This document shows positions 43,027-50,419 of a stretch of DNA of 64,000 nt, piece by piece (the first letter of the stretch is position 1; the number at the start of each line of letters is the position of its first letter). The position numbers and the translations under genes are program-made. The notes under the pieces were generated by a model that did not search any database, had not been told where the DNA came from, and was given only the letters and a program-made list of their open reading frames with translations. Where the stretch lies: assembly GCF_023715245.1 (NCBI RefSeq), contig NZ_JAMBNV010000001.1:124001-188000 (forward strand), given 5' to 3'. Source of the stretch: Sporosarcina luteola (GTDB lineage Bacteria; Bacillota; Bacilli; Bacillales_A; Planococcaceae).

Positions 43027-43726
43027 TGGGTTGGACTATTTCAAGGAAGTGTATGGCGCTGTTCCGGGTTGGGTGGGGAAAATGCATGCCTATCGGCCGG
43101 ATGCACTTAGTCATTACACAAGCTTGCGCAGCGCCATTATGGGGGAAGGGCTTTTATCCAGCAAGGAAAAGGATCTCCTTCTCGTCGGAATCAATGCAGC
43201 AAGATGCTACGAGCGTAGCATGGTCTACCATACGAAAGGCGCAATTGATGGGGGCGCCACAATTCCGGAGCTGATCGAGTACTTGCTTGTTGCGTACCGA
43301 TATGGCGGGCTGATGGCGATGCAAACTGGCATTCAATCCGTGAAGTATGCACTTTCTTTAAAAGGGTTGCCGGAGGGACAGATGCCTTACGGAGTATGTA
43401 ACGAGCATGTGTTAAGTTATTTTCTCTCGATCTTAGAGGAAGAGGATGCATGGTTTGTATCAAACATTTTGAAGGCGCCGGAGGAACTGCAGGACGACTT
43501 GCTATTGGTAAGCGGAGTTGTCAGTGCGAAGATGAAATCTTTGCTGATGGTCGGCATCCATAGTACTTGCCTCCAAGGAATGGAAGCGGGGAAATGGATG
43601 GAGAAAGCCCGAGAGAATGAAGCGACCGAAGGCGAGTTGGCGGAAGTCGGTCTCATCTGCTTATTGACCGCGGGAATTCCGGCGTGGTTCGAGGCGAGCG
43701 ACTCCCTGCACGAAGGGGGTCATTGA
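43019..43726 (+). CDS. Carboxymuconolactone decarboxylase family protein, two domains
   Basis: Protein of 235 residues with two CMD-type helical domains (about 30-115 and 145-225). It is far longer than single-domain PcaC (about 130). The first carries LLVGINAARCYERSMVYHTKGAID, where AhpD-type proteins have CxxC plus His; here only one Cys (CYER) remains, so a disulfide reductase role is unlikely. The second has MLVGIH-like MKSLLMVGIHSTCLQGME. The catechol pathway does not need a 4-carboxymuconolactone decarboxylase, so its job is open. It might serve as the missing muconolactone isomerase or a decarboxylase of a related aromatic acid. It lies within the operon, 1 base before the CoA transferase A gene. 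Confidence 0.75.
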   Translation: MSNGLDYFKEVYGAVPGWVGKMHAYRPDALSHYTSLRSAIMGEGLLSSKEKDLLLVGINAARCYERSMVYHTKGAIDGGATIPELIEYLLVAYRYGGLMAMQTGIQSVKYALSLKGLPEGQMPYGVCNEHVLSYFLSILEEEDAWFVSNILKAPEELQDDLLLVSGVVSAKMKSLLMVGIHSTCLQGMEAGKWMEKARENEATEGELAEVGLICLLTAGIPAWFEASDSLHEGGH

Positions 43727-43727
43727 C

Positions 43728-44453
43728 ATGGCCATCGTCTATGAAAAGGTCGAAAATGCCCTTTCTGCAATTAAAAGCGGGATGACGATCATGGTTGGGG
43801 GATTCGGTCTCATCGGTGCGCCGCTTACATTGATTGAAGGTCTAACGGGGAAAGACGTCGATGGGCTGACAATCATCAGCAATAATCTCGGTGAAGCGGG
43901 CGAAGGACTTGGCGTGCTGCTCCGTCAAAGGAAGATCCGAAAAGCGATCGGGTCCTATTTTACGAGCAACCGGGAAGTTGGAGAAGCGTTTCAGCGCGGG
44001 GAAATCGATCTGCAGCTTCTGCCCCAAGGGACGTTGGCGGAAGCGATGCGTGCGGGTGGCGCGGGAATCGGCGGTTTCTATACGAAGACCGGAGTCGGAA
44101 CGGAGCTCGCGCAGGGGAAAGAAATAAGGGAAATCAACGGGGAGCCGTATGTTTTCGAACAGGCATTGAAAGCGGATGTCGCGATTATCCGCGCGCATAA
44201 GGCGGACACGCTAGGCAATCTCATCTATTACAAGACCGCCCGGAATTTCAACCCGGTCATGGCGACCGCAGCGGATCTCGTCATTGCCGAGGTGGATGAA
44301 ATTGTGGCAGCCGGAGAGCTGTCTGCGGAAGAAATCGTCACACCCCATCTATTCGTCGACAGGCTTATCGTTGCGAAGAAAATCCTGACGAAGGAAGGTG
44401 TCATCCATCGAAAACGGTGTGCAAGAGTTGATTGCGAGGCGTGCTGCCAGTGA
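43728..44453 (+). CDS. 3-oxoacid CoA-transferase subunit A
   Basis: Alpha subunit of a family I CoA transferase, 241 residues. Signs: KSGMTIMVGGFGLIGAPLTL near 16-35, the SNNLGEAGEGLG loop, GGFYTKTGVGTELAQGKEIR near 115-135, and AVIIRAHKADTLGN-like residues with MATAADLVIAEVDEIV near 183-198. In this operon it would activate 3-oxoadipate with succinyl-CoA (PcaI/CatI role). Its last 56 bases overlap the reading frame of subunit B, a longer overlap than usual. Acetoacetate:succinyl-CoA transferase activity is the alternative. Confidence 0.9.
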   Translation: MAIVYEKVENALSAIKSGMTIMVGGFGLIGAPLTLIEGLTGKDVDGLTIISNNLGEAGEGLGVLLRQRKIRKAIGSYFTSNREVGEAFQRGEIDLQLLPQGTLAEAMRAGGAGIGGFYTKTGVGTELAQGKEIREINGEPYVFEQALKADVAIIRAHKADTLGNLIYYKTARNFNPVMATAADLVIAEVDEIVAAGELSAEEIVTPHLFVDRLIVAKKILTKEGVIHRKRCARVDCEACCQ

Positions 44454-45042
44454 ACTGAAAGGCTCTTCTGTCGTGAACTTGGGCATTGGTATTCCAACAC
44501 TCGTCGCGAAGTACGTTGAAGATGAACTCATCCACTTTCATACGGAAAACGGTTTGTTAGGCGTGACTGAAGTGGAGGAAGAGGATCCGAACTTAGTGAA
44601 CGCAGGCAAGCTGCCGGTCGGCGAACGGGTAGGTGCTTCGTTTTTCAGCAGTGCGGAATCGTTCGGGATGATCCGCGGCGGGCATGTCGATGTTGCGATC
44701 CTCGGCGCCCTGCAAGTCGATGAAACCGGCCGCATCGCCAACTGGGCCATCCCGGGGAAGAGCATTATCGGAGTCGGCGGCGCGATGGACTTGCTTGTGG
44801 GGGCCAAGAAAGTGATCGTGACGACTTCCCATTTGACGAAAGACGGCAATAGCAAACTGATGAAGACATGCACATTCCCGCTCACATCAACCCGCAGCGT
44901 CGATATGATCATTACGGAGTTGGCTGTGTTTACCGTCGTGAATGAACAGCTAGTACTCACGGAACTCATGCCGGGCGCCACACTCGAGCAAGTTCGGGAA
45001 AGTACGGAAGCGCGTTTCTCTGAGGGAGGGTTCGAGTCATGA
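44398..45042 (+). CDS. 3-oxoacid CoA-transferase subunit B
   Basis: Beta subunit of a family I CoA transferase, 214 residues as drawn. The active-site Glu lies in FHTENGLLGV near 42-51; other signs are VNLGIGIPTLVAKYVE near 26, AESFGMIRGGHVDVAILGAL near 82-101, and a VTTSHLTKDGNSKLM segment. The start is uncertain: GTG at 44398 gives the full N-terminus but has AAGGAAG directly abutting it, while GTG at 44419 (giving MQELIARRAASELKG) suits homologues and would cut the overlap with subunit A. It forms the 3-oxoadipate CoA transferase with the preceding gene. The stop overlaps the next start (ATGA). Confidence 0.9.
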   Translation: MSSIENGVQELIARRAASELKGSSVVNLGIGIPTLVAKYVEDELIHFHTENGLLGVTEVEEEDPNLVNAGKLPVGERVGASFFSSAESFGMIRGGHVDVAILGALQVDETGRIANWAIPGKSIIGVGGAMDLLVGAKKVIVTTSHLTKDGNSKLMKTCTFPLTSTRSVDMIITELAVFTVVNEQLVLTELMPGATLEQVRESTEARFSEGGFES

Positions 45043-46154
45043 ACATCCAGACGCTCGATGTCCTCATTGTCGACCTTCCGACGATCCGGCCGCATCAGCT
45101 TGCGATGCATACGATTGTCATGCAGACGATCATCCTCGTCCGGGTGACGGGGGCTGGCGGGCTGGAAGGCTGGGGAGAGGTCGCGACGATAGGCGGCGCT
45201 TCGTATTGTGCGGAAACGCCGGAAGCAATCAAAATGAATATTGAAAAGTATATAAAGCCTCTCGTCATCGGGCGTAAAGCAGCCCATTTCGATGCGATTT
45301 CGCATACCGTCAATCAGCATGTCGTCGGCAACACGTTTGCGAAGGCAGCGGTTGAAGCGGCGGTCGTCGAGCTTGCGGCGAAGGAAAAGGGAATCCCTGT
45401 CCATGAATTGTTCGGTGGGCAGATTCACGCGTCTTTGCCCGTCGCATGGACACTTGCGAGCGGGGAAACGCGAAGGGATATTGAAGAGGCGAAGGAAAGT
45501 TTGCATGCGAAACGGCATAACATTTTCAAGTTGAAAATCGGCATGGGCGATCCGCAACGGAATGTCGCCCATGTGTTGAAGATAAAGGAAGCTGTCGGTG
45601 ATGCGGCGAGTGTCCGGGTCGATGTCAATCAAGCGTGGGACGAGACGACAGCGATGTATTGCATCGAAGCGCTGGAGGATGGCGGCATCGATTTGATTGA
45701 ACAGCCATTGCCCGCTTGGAATAAAGAAGGGATGGCACGCTTGACGAAAAGGTTCAAGGTGCCGATCATGGCGGATGAGTCGCTAAGTTCGTTGGAAGAG
45801 GTGTACCAAGTGGCGAAGCATCGTGCGGGGAATGTGTTTTCCATCAAGCCCGCAAACGTGGGAGGCCTTACCGCGACGAAAAAGGTGGCGGCCATTGCGG
45901 AAGCGGCAGGAATTTCGCTTTACGGCGGAACGATGATCGAATCGTCGCTCGGCACAGCCATTTCCGCGCATCTCTATTCGACAATCCCTGAAATGAAGTA
46001 TGGAACGGAGCTGTTCGGCCCGCTTTTATTCACAGATACGGTTACGACGAATGCGATTATGTACGAAGATTTTCAGTTGAAAGTCCCGAGCGGCCCTGGC
46101 TATGGCATGGAGATGGACGTAGAAAAGATCTTCCATTACGCAAGGGAATACTAA
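45039..46154 (+). CDS. catB: Muconate cycloisomerase (enolase superfamily)
   Basis: Enzyme of 371 residues of the mandelate racemase/muconate-lactonizing family. The base motif KLKIG near 167 (K-x-K), metal ligands in RVDVNQAWD (Asp), IDLIEQPLP (Glu) and MADESLSSLE (Asp), and the second Lys in VFSIKPANVGG are all present, so it should be active. Expected reaction: cis,cis-muconate to muconolactone. It lies directly between the CoA transferase and catechol dioxygenase genes, which supports muconate over other substrates. It starts with ATGA overlap and ends 27 bases before catA. Confidence 0.9.
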   Translation: MNIQTLDVLIVDLPTIRPHQLAMHTIVMQTIILVRVTGAGGLEGWGEVATIGGASYCAETPEAIKMNIEKYIKPLVIGRKAAHFDAISHTVNQHVVGNTFAKAAVEAAVVELAAKEKGIPVHELFGGQIHASLPVAWTLASGETRRDIEEAKESLHAKRHNIFKLKIGMGDPQRNVAHVLKIKEAVGDAASVRVDVNQAWDETTAMYCIEALEDGGIDLIEQPLPAWNKEGMARLTKRFKVPIMADESLSSLEEVYQVAKHRAGNVFSIKPANVGGLTATKKVAAIAEAAGISLYGGTMIESSLGTAISAHLYSTIPEMKYGTELFGPLLFTDTVTTNAIMYEDFQLKVPSGPGYGMEMDVEKIFHYAREY

Positions 46155-46181
46155 TAAAACACATAGTGAAAGGATGAAGAG

Positions 46182-46973
46182 ATGAATCAAAAAGTGGTGG
46201 ATGTTTACAATGGAATGGTCGTTAAGTTCAAGGAATTAATTCGGGAGCATGAGCTCGATCATAACGACTACCAGGCGCTCGTTAATTGGGCGGACGAACT
46301 TGGACGTACTGGTGAAATTCCACTTTTCATGGACGTGTTCTTCGAAACGCACGCCCTTCAGGAAATGTATAAAAATGTGGAGGGGACAGAGCCGACAATC
46401 CTCGGACCGTTTTATCTTGAAAACGCGACTGAAATCGAAAATCCGGGCGTCATGCCGATGCGCGATGATGAGAAGGGCGACGTGTTTTTCTTTAGCGGCA
46501 CGGTCACAGACGTAGACGGCAACCCGCTAGCGAATACGAAAGTGGACGTTTGGCAGGCAGATTCGAATGGGGAGTACTCTGGATTTGCAGAAGGAATCCC
46601 GGCAGAAAACTTGCGCGCGGTGCTATTCACAGACGAGAACGGAAAGTTCGAAGTGCAGACGGTCGTACCGGGCGACTATTCGATTCCAACTGGCGGCCCG
46701 ACTGGCAAATTCCTGACGTGGATCGACTCCCATCCATTCCGCCCGGCCCATCTCCATTTCCTATTCAAGCCGCAAAACGGCGACCCGCTCATCTCCCAAG
46801 TGTTCTTCGAAGGGAATCAATACTTGGACAACGATGTCGCAAATGGCGTGCGGGGCACGCTTATCACAAAGTTGGAGAAGCATGAAGGAACCGCCAAGGG
46901 ACTGGCGGCGGATTACTACACAGCCCAGTTGGATTTCAAGCTGCGCTTACAGGATAAGCCTGTTTATAGTTGA
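46182..46973 (+). CDS. catA: Catechol 1,2-dioxygenase (intradiol)
   Basis: Non-heme Fe(III) intradiol dioxygenase of 263 residues that opens catechol to cis,cis-muconate. An N-terminal helical dimerisation region (about 1-90) precedes the beta core. Iron ligands are a Tyr in SNGEYSGF, a Tyr in PGDYSIPTGG, and the two His of HPFRPAHLHFLF. GPFYLENA is the family-typical segment before the core. GAAAGGATGAAGAG precedes the ATG. It is the last operon gene, followed by a strong terminator. Together with the oxygenase it places catechol as the ring-cleavage substrate. A hydroxyquinol dioxygenase is a less likely alternative. Confidence 0.93.
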   Translation: MNQKVVDVYNGMVVKFKELIREHELDHNDYQALVNWADELGRTGEIPLFMDVFFETHALQEMYKNVEGTEPTILGPFYLENATEIENPGVMPMRDDEKGDVFFFSGTVTDVDGNPLANTKVDVWQADSNGEYSGFAEGIPAENLRAVLFTDENGKFEVQTVVPGDYSIPTGGPTGKFLTWIDSHPFRPAHLHFLFKPQNGDPLISQVFFEGNQYLDNDVANGVRGTLITKLEKHEGTAKGLAADYYTAQLDFKLRLQDKPVYS

Positions 46974-46987
46974 TAGATTGAAAGGTG

Positions 46988-47020
46988 ATGCACACAGCGG
47001 GGGTGGCTGTGTGCATGTTT
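46988..47020 (+). terminator. Terminator of the catechol operon
   Basis: A perfect 11-bp stem ATGCACACAGC (46988-46998) pairs with GCTGTGTGCAT (47006-47016), then GTTT. The U tract is short. Confidence 0.8.
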
Positions 47021-47427
47021 ATTGTAGATTGACTGGTCCTTTAGTCAGGAGATGAGCAAAACTGGTTCGAACTCGCGCAAACAATCGAACCGGTAATAAT
47101 CCATTCCTGCACAAAAACTTATCATTCCCCCGCAACAGCGACATCCTCAACATCCCCTGAAACTTTCTCAACACCCCGCAGATCCGCCGATCATCCTTCC
47201 TGAACCTTCCGACTAACCCCAATTGATGCCGCGCTGCGAGCTATATCGAATAGCTATGAAGCGCTTAGCCACTATCATTTGGGGAATAAAAAAGGCCAAG
47301 GAACCTGCAAGATCCACAGTAGAACGGATACAAAATATGCCGCATTCTTCTCTTTACCACTTTGCACGGGAGGTACTATCCAAATTGTTGTCGAAATAGA
47401 ATAGTAACAAAGGGAGGGGGATTTGTT
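47021..47427. other. Gene-free gap between catA and the YciI gene
   Basis: No gene is supported. A GGTTCGA/TCGAACC inverted repeat lies near 47062-47089. A pyrimidine-rich stretch (about 47100-47220) has CTCAACATCCCC and CTCAACACCCC exactly 21 bases apart, perhaps the decayed remains of another 21-bp array. The right end should hold the promoter of the YciI gene. Confidence 0.45.
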
Positions 47428-47715
47428 ATGAAATTCGTCATTCATTTCACGACAGGTAAAGCGTGGCAAGCCGGGAAGCCGTTTTGGGAGCAAGGGCTTG
47501 TTCCGCATCGGGAGTACGTGAGGGAAGCGGTTGCGAAAGGGATTTTGATTGCAGGCGGACCGTTCACGGATCATACAGGCGGAATGATTATCCTTGAAGT
47601 GGATAGCACTGAAGAGGCGCAGCACTTTGCTGATAATGATCCCGCGGTGATTGCTGAGAAATTTGAAGCGACCATCTATCCGTGGAAGCCGTTAGAAGGG
47701 GTTTTTAATAAATAG
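47428..47715 (+). CDS. YciI-like ferredoxin-fold protein
   Basis: Protein of 95 residues of the YciI/dimeric alpha-beta barrel family. MKFVIHFTTGKAW opens the fold, with HREYVREAVAKGILIAGGPF and the typical DNDPAVIAEKFEATIYPWKP end. GGAGGGGG precedes the ATG at 47428; upstream in-frame codons have no ribosome site. It lies 454 bases after catA in the same direction. Muconolactone isomerase (CatC) has the same general fold and no catC gene is in the cluster, so this protein is one candidate for that step; without biochemical data it stays a YciI-like protein. Confidence 0.75.
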   Translation: MKFVIHFTTGKAWQAGKPFWEQGLVPHREYVREAVAKGILIAGGPFTDHTGGMIILEVDSTEEAQHFADNDPAVIAEKFEATIYPWKPLEGVFNK

Positions 47716-47762
47716 TCTGATTATTAATGACGATTAGTTGTTCATTTTGCTATGCTTCATTT

Positions 47763-47778
47763 ATAACCAAATGGTTAT
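47763..47778 (+). promoter_or_regulatory. Perfect palindrome before the ArsR gene
   Basis: ATAACCAAATGGTTAT has perfect 7-bp arms around a 2-base centre and lies 20 bases before the ArsR start. Its position and symmetry suit autoregulation by the ArsR protein. Confidence 0.65.
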
Positions 47779-47797
47779 ATGAGTTGGAGGCTTAAAC

Positions 47798-48121
47798 ATG
47801 ACGGATATGTATCGGGCAATTGTAGATCCCACACGAAGAAAAATACTAACATTATTGTCGTTGCATGAATATACGCAGTCCGAATTGGTTGATCGGTTTA
47901 CCATTTCTCAGCCTGCCATGAAGAAACACCTTGCGATTTTAGTCGAAGAGGATTTGGTGGCGAAGAGGAAAGAGGGGAGGTACCGTGTTTACCGTTTAAA
48001 AAGGAACAATTTCAAGGATCAGTATGAAAAGCTTCAACAGGAAATCGGAAGCGTATTGGACAATAAATTGATGAAGTTAAAAACGTATTTGGAGGGAGAA
48101 AGCGATGGAGAAAGTCATTGA
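47798..48121 (+). CDS. ArsR-family transcription regulator
   Basis: Winged-helix regulator of 107 residues. The HTH (about 22-62) reads LHEYTQSELVDRFTISQPAM followed by KKHLAILVEEDLVAKRKEGR and the wing YRVYRL. It has no CxC metal motif, so it belongs to the non-metal group usually found next to SRPBCC (AHSA1) genes. GGAGG precedes the ATG. It overlaps the SRPBCC-PDZ gene by 17 bases. The palindrome at 47763-47778 is its probable operator. The effector molecule is unknown. Confidence 0.88.
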   Translation: MTDMYRAIVDPTRRKILTLLSLHEYTQSELVDRFTISQPAMKKHLAILVEEDLVAKRKEGRYRVYRLKRNNFKDQYEKLQQEIGSVLDNKLMKLKTYLEGESDGESH

Positions 48122-48815
48122 TTCAGTGAAAAGGGAGATTATTGTAAAGGCCTCTCCTGAGAAGGTATGGAAGGCGCTGACGATTCCTCAAGAACGGAAT
48201 CGCTGGGAAACTAGGCATTGTGGACTTGATATCCGTATTGGGGGAACAGTTAGTCTCGATTATGGCTGGGGGGTCAGCTATGTCGGCAAGATTGTCGAAC
48301 TTGAGGAAAATCGGAAGCTAGTCATTGAAGGGGAAGACAAGGAGCTGACCATTTGGACGATTACACCGCAAGATGGCGGATCTGTAGTGTCGATTGAATA
48401 TACGGGGATGTGGTCTGGCGATTTTGAAATGATGCAAGCGGATAATATGGCGTTTGGCACATATCAGTTCATGAGAAATTTGAAAAGTGTCTATGAAGGG
48501 AATGAAGATTTGCGCTCGCGCTTTTGGAGAAGCTGGATTGGCGTTTTACATCGGACGAATCCAAGCGGCATTCCTGGCGCGAAAGTGGTCAAAACCCAAC
48601 CGAATACTCCTGCAGTCGGGTTAGTTGAAGTTGGAGATGTTATCACTCATGTCAACAGAATCAAAACTGCCTCTTATGACGTTCTGGAAACCATCGTTTC
48701 AGAAACAGAACCTAACAAAAAGATTATACTTACCGTAATGAGGGATGGCAGGCAGCTTGAAGTTGAGATGATGACTGTTCCTTATGGACAGACGATTGGT
48801 AGCAGTGATGAATAA
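48105..48815 (+). CDS. SRPBCC (AHSA1-like) domain fused to a PDZ domain
   Basis: Protein of 236 residues. The N-terminal SRPBCC/START-like ligand-binding domain (about 5-145) includes VKASPEKVWKALTIPQERNR and SVVSIEYTGMW. A C-terminal PDZ-like part (about 150-228) shows SGIPGAKVVKTQPNTPAVGL, VGDVITHVNRIKTASYDVLE and KKIILTVMRDGRQLEVEM. No signal peptide or TM helix is present, so it is probably cytoplasmic. It is translationally coupled to the ArsR regulator. The combination is unusual; the PDZ domain may tether a ligand-binding domain to a partner. Confidence 0.8.
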   Translation: MEKVIDSVKREIIVKASPEKVWKALTIPQERNRWETRHCGLDIRIGGTVSLDYGWGVSYVGKIVELEENRKLVIEGEDKELTIWTITPQDGGSVVSIEYTGMWSGDFEMMQADNMAFGTYQFMRNLKSVYEGNEDLRSRFWRSWIGVLHRTNPSGIPGAKVVKTQPNTPAVGLVEVGDVITHVNRIKTASYDVLETIVSETEPNKKIILTVMRDGRQLEVEMMTVPYGQTIGSSDE

Positions 48816-49285
48816 AAAGACAACCAACCTCGACAATCGGCTTCGTCGTTGTATTTCTCTTGGCTATCTTCCAACTTACGAGAGATCATGGGCTTGAAAA
48901 GTTAGGTGCTGTACTGGATGACTATTCTCGTGTCGACAAAATCCACATAATTATAGAAGATGACTGGGCAGTTGAAATCAATGACAATGATAAAGAAATG
49001 TTGGAAGAGTTCAAGGATAACCTCTATCCGCTCGTACTTATAGGCAGCCGTCATGAAAAAAAACTGTATAAAGCTAACTTGGGGAAGAAGGCTTATGATA
49101 TCGATTTTTTCATTCAAGATAAGATTGTATTCAAGATATCCATCTATGAGCTGTCAGAAGACTTCCAAGCCAATTCCGAAAATTCCTTTACAATCGGTGA
49201 TAAGCATTATATAGCAAAATGGAATAATAACTATATTAAATTGATGATGAATGATCCTGATTCTTTCATTGAGGTAATAGAATAA
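48808..49285 (+). pseudogene. Small membrane-anchored protein with probable one-base frameshift
   Basis: The frame from TTG at 48860 gives 141 residues (MAIFQLTRDHGLEKLGAVLD...). Sequence just upstream in that frame encodes a TM helix (TIGFVVVFLLAIFQL) but has no start codon. An ATG at 48808, overlapping the previous stop, begins MNKKTT in another frame. Removing one A from the A5 run at 48814-48818 would join them into MNKRQPTSTIGFVVVFLLAI. I therefore read it as one gene with a frameshift, sequencing error or slippage site. The rest is hydrophilic and unrecognised. TTG at 48860 may alternatively start a soluble form. Confidence 0.6.
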
Positions 49286-49315
49286 GCCGTGCAATTGGGA
49301 AAAAGGATGTGCCAA

Positions 49316-49858
49316 GTGGAAAAGCTGCAAGCAGTTTTTATTGACCGAGATGGAACAATAGGTGGAACCGGACACTTCATTCACCCAAGAGAGTTTACTC
49401 CCTATTCTTTCACCGAAGAAGCTCTAAAGTTATTGAAGGAACGTGACATCAAGACCTTCGCCTGTACAAACCAACACAGGATCAGCAAAGGAGAGGCGCG
49501 CGTTGAAGATTTCCTTGATGAATTCATGTCGTTTGGTTTTGATGATGCATTCATATGTCCTCACGGCTCATCGGAAGGATGCGAATGCCGTAAACCAAGT
49601 CCCGGTCTACTTCGGAAAGCCGCGGAGAAGCATGTATTAGACCTTTCGAAAACGGCTTTTATCGGCGATGTCGGGTCAACAGATATGTTAGCCGCGCACG
49701 CAGTCGGCGCGAAGAAAATTCTAGTTTTAACTGGGTGGGGTGAAGGTTCTTTAACCCAATATCGGAAAACATGGGATGACATAGAGCCAGACTATATTGC
49801 TGAAAACTTGTTAGACGCGGTGAATTGGCTGCTTCAACAGGAAATACATCCAATTTAG
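49316..49858 (+). CDS. HAD-family phosphatase (HAD-IIIA type)
   Basis: Phosphohydrolase of about 180 residues. Motif I is VFIDRDGTIGG, motif II the Thr in FACTNQHRIS, and motifs III/IV include CRKPSPGLLRKAAEKH and FIGDVGSTDMLAA. A CPHGSSEGCECRKP stretch resembles the zinc-binding loop of GmhB-like histidinol-/heptose-bisphosphate phosphatases. Start choice: GTG at 49316 (MEKLQAVFIDRDGT) has AAAGGA 8 bases upstream; GTG at 49289 and ATG at 49307 are in-frame alternatives. The substrate is unknown; small phospho-sugars are usual for the group. Confidence 0.85.
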   Translation: MEKLQAVFIDRDGTIGGTGHFIHPREFTPYSFTEEALKLLKERDIKTFACTNQHRISKGEARVEDFLDEFMSFGFDDAFICPHGSSEGCECRKPSPGLLRKAAEKHVLDLSKTAFIGDVGSTDMLAAHAVGAKKILVLTGWGEGSLTQYRKTWDDIEPDYIAENLLDAVNWLLQQEIHPI

Positions 49859-50419
49859 GATGCTTTTTTAATTGTATATTTTTCTTCCTATTAGCAACCC
49901 TAATCTGAATAGAGGAGGGAATTATGCAATGATAAAAAAATTATCTCTTGATACCTGTTATTATTAATTTTCTTTCGAATAAAGGAATCCATTCCGTTGG
50001 ACAAATTCAACACCTTCTTTCGAAGAAGGCTATAAAGAAGTCGGATATAAATCGGCAGTTGCAGAATTTTAAAACCATTTTCAATGCAAGATGCAGTTAC
50101 CCGAAATGGCGTCACCGATTTCATTCACACATCAATTGGGAAGGTTTTTAGAAGATAAACGCTATAAAATGAATTTCATAATAAAATGAATTTCGACGGC
50201 AAAGAGTATGTGATGTGCATCAATATGGCGGCAAAGGCATCCACTTTAAGTCCTTTAACTTTCATTTTTATGTTTTTTAAAAAACCAACTTGCAATACTT
50301 GCTGGGCATCCATGAAGAGGTATCTGACATAGTTACGTCTGACTCGCTAGCGTGCATAGCTGATTCTGTGAAAGAAATTCAAGGGGAAAACGAATGTACA
50401 ATTTATTAAAAGCTGAACG
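49859..50419. other. Decayed region without an intact gene
   Basis: Several short open stretches in different frames look like gene remains: NKGIHSVGQIQHLLS (plus strand, near 49980), EEGYKEVGYKSAVAEF (near 50022-50072) and MNFDGKEYVMCINMAAKAST (near 50188). A 14-bp direct repeat ATAAAATGAATTTC occurs twice near 50164-50195. The original family is not recognisable. Confidence 0.45.

Noticed and set aside
44538-45632. 364-codon minus-strand open frame
   Set aside because: It is antisense to the CoA transferase B and muconate cycloisomerase genes, whose motifs are complete; the antisense product matches nothing I know.
47021-47427. A fourth tandem repeat family
   Set aside because: Only two CTCAACAYCCCC motifs 21 bases apart can be seen; too little to call an array.
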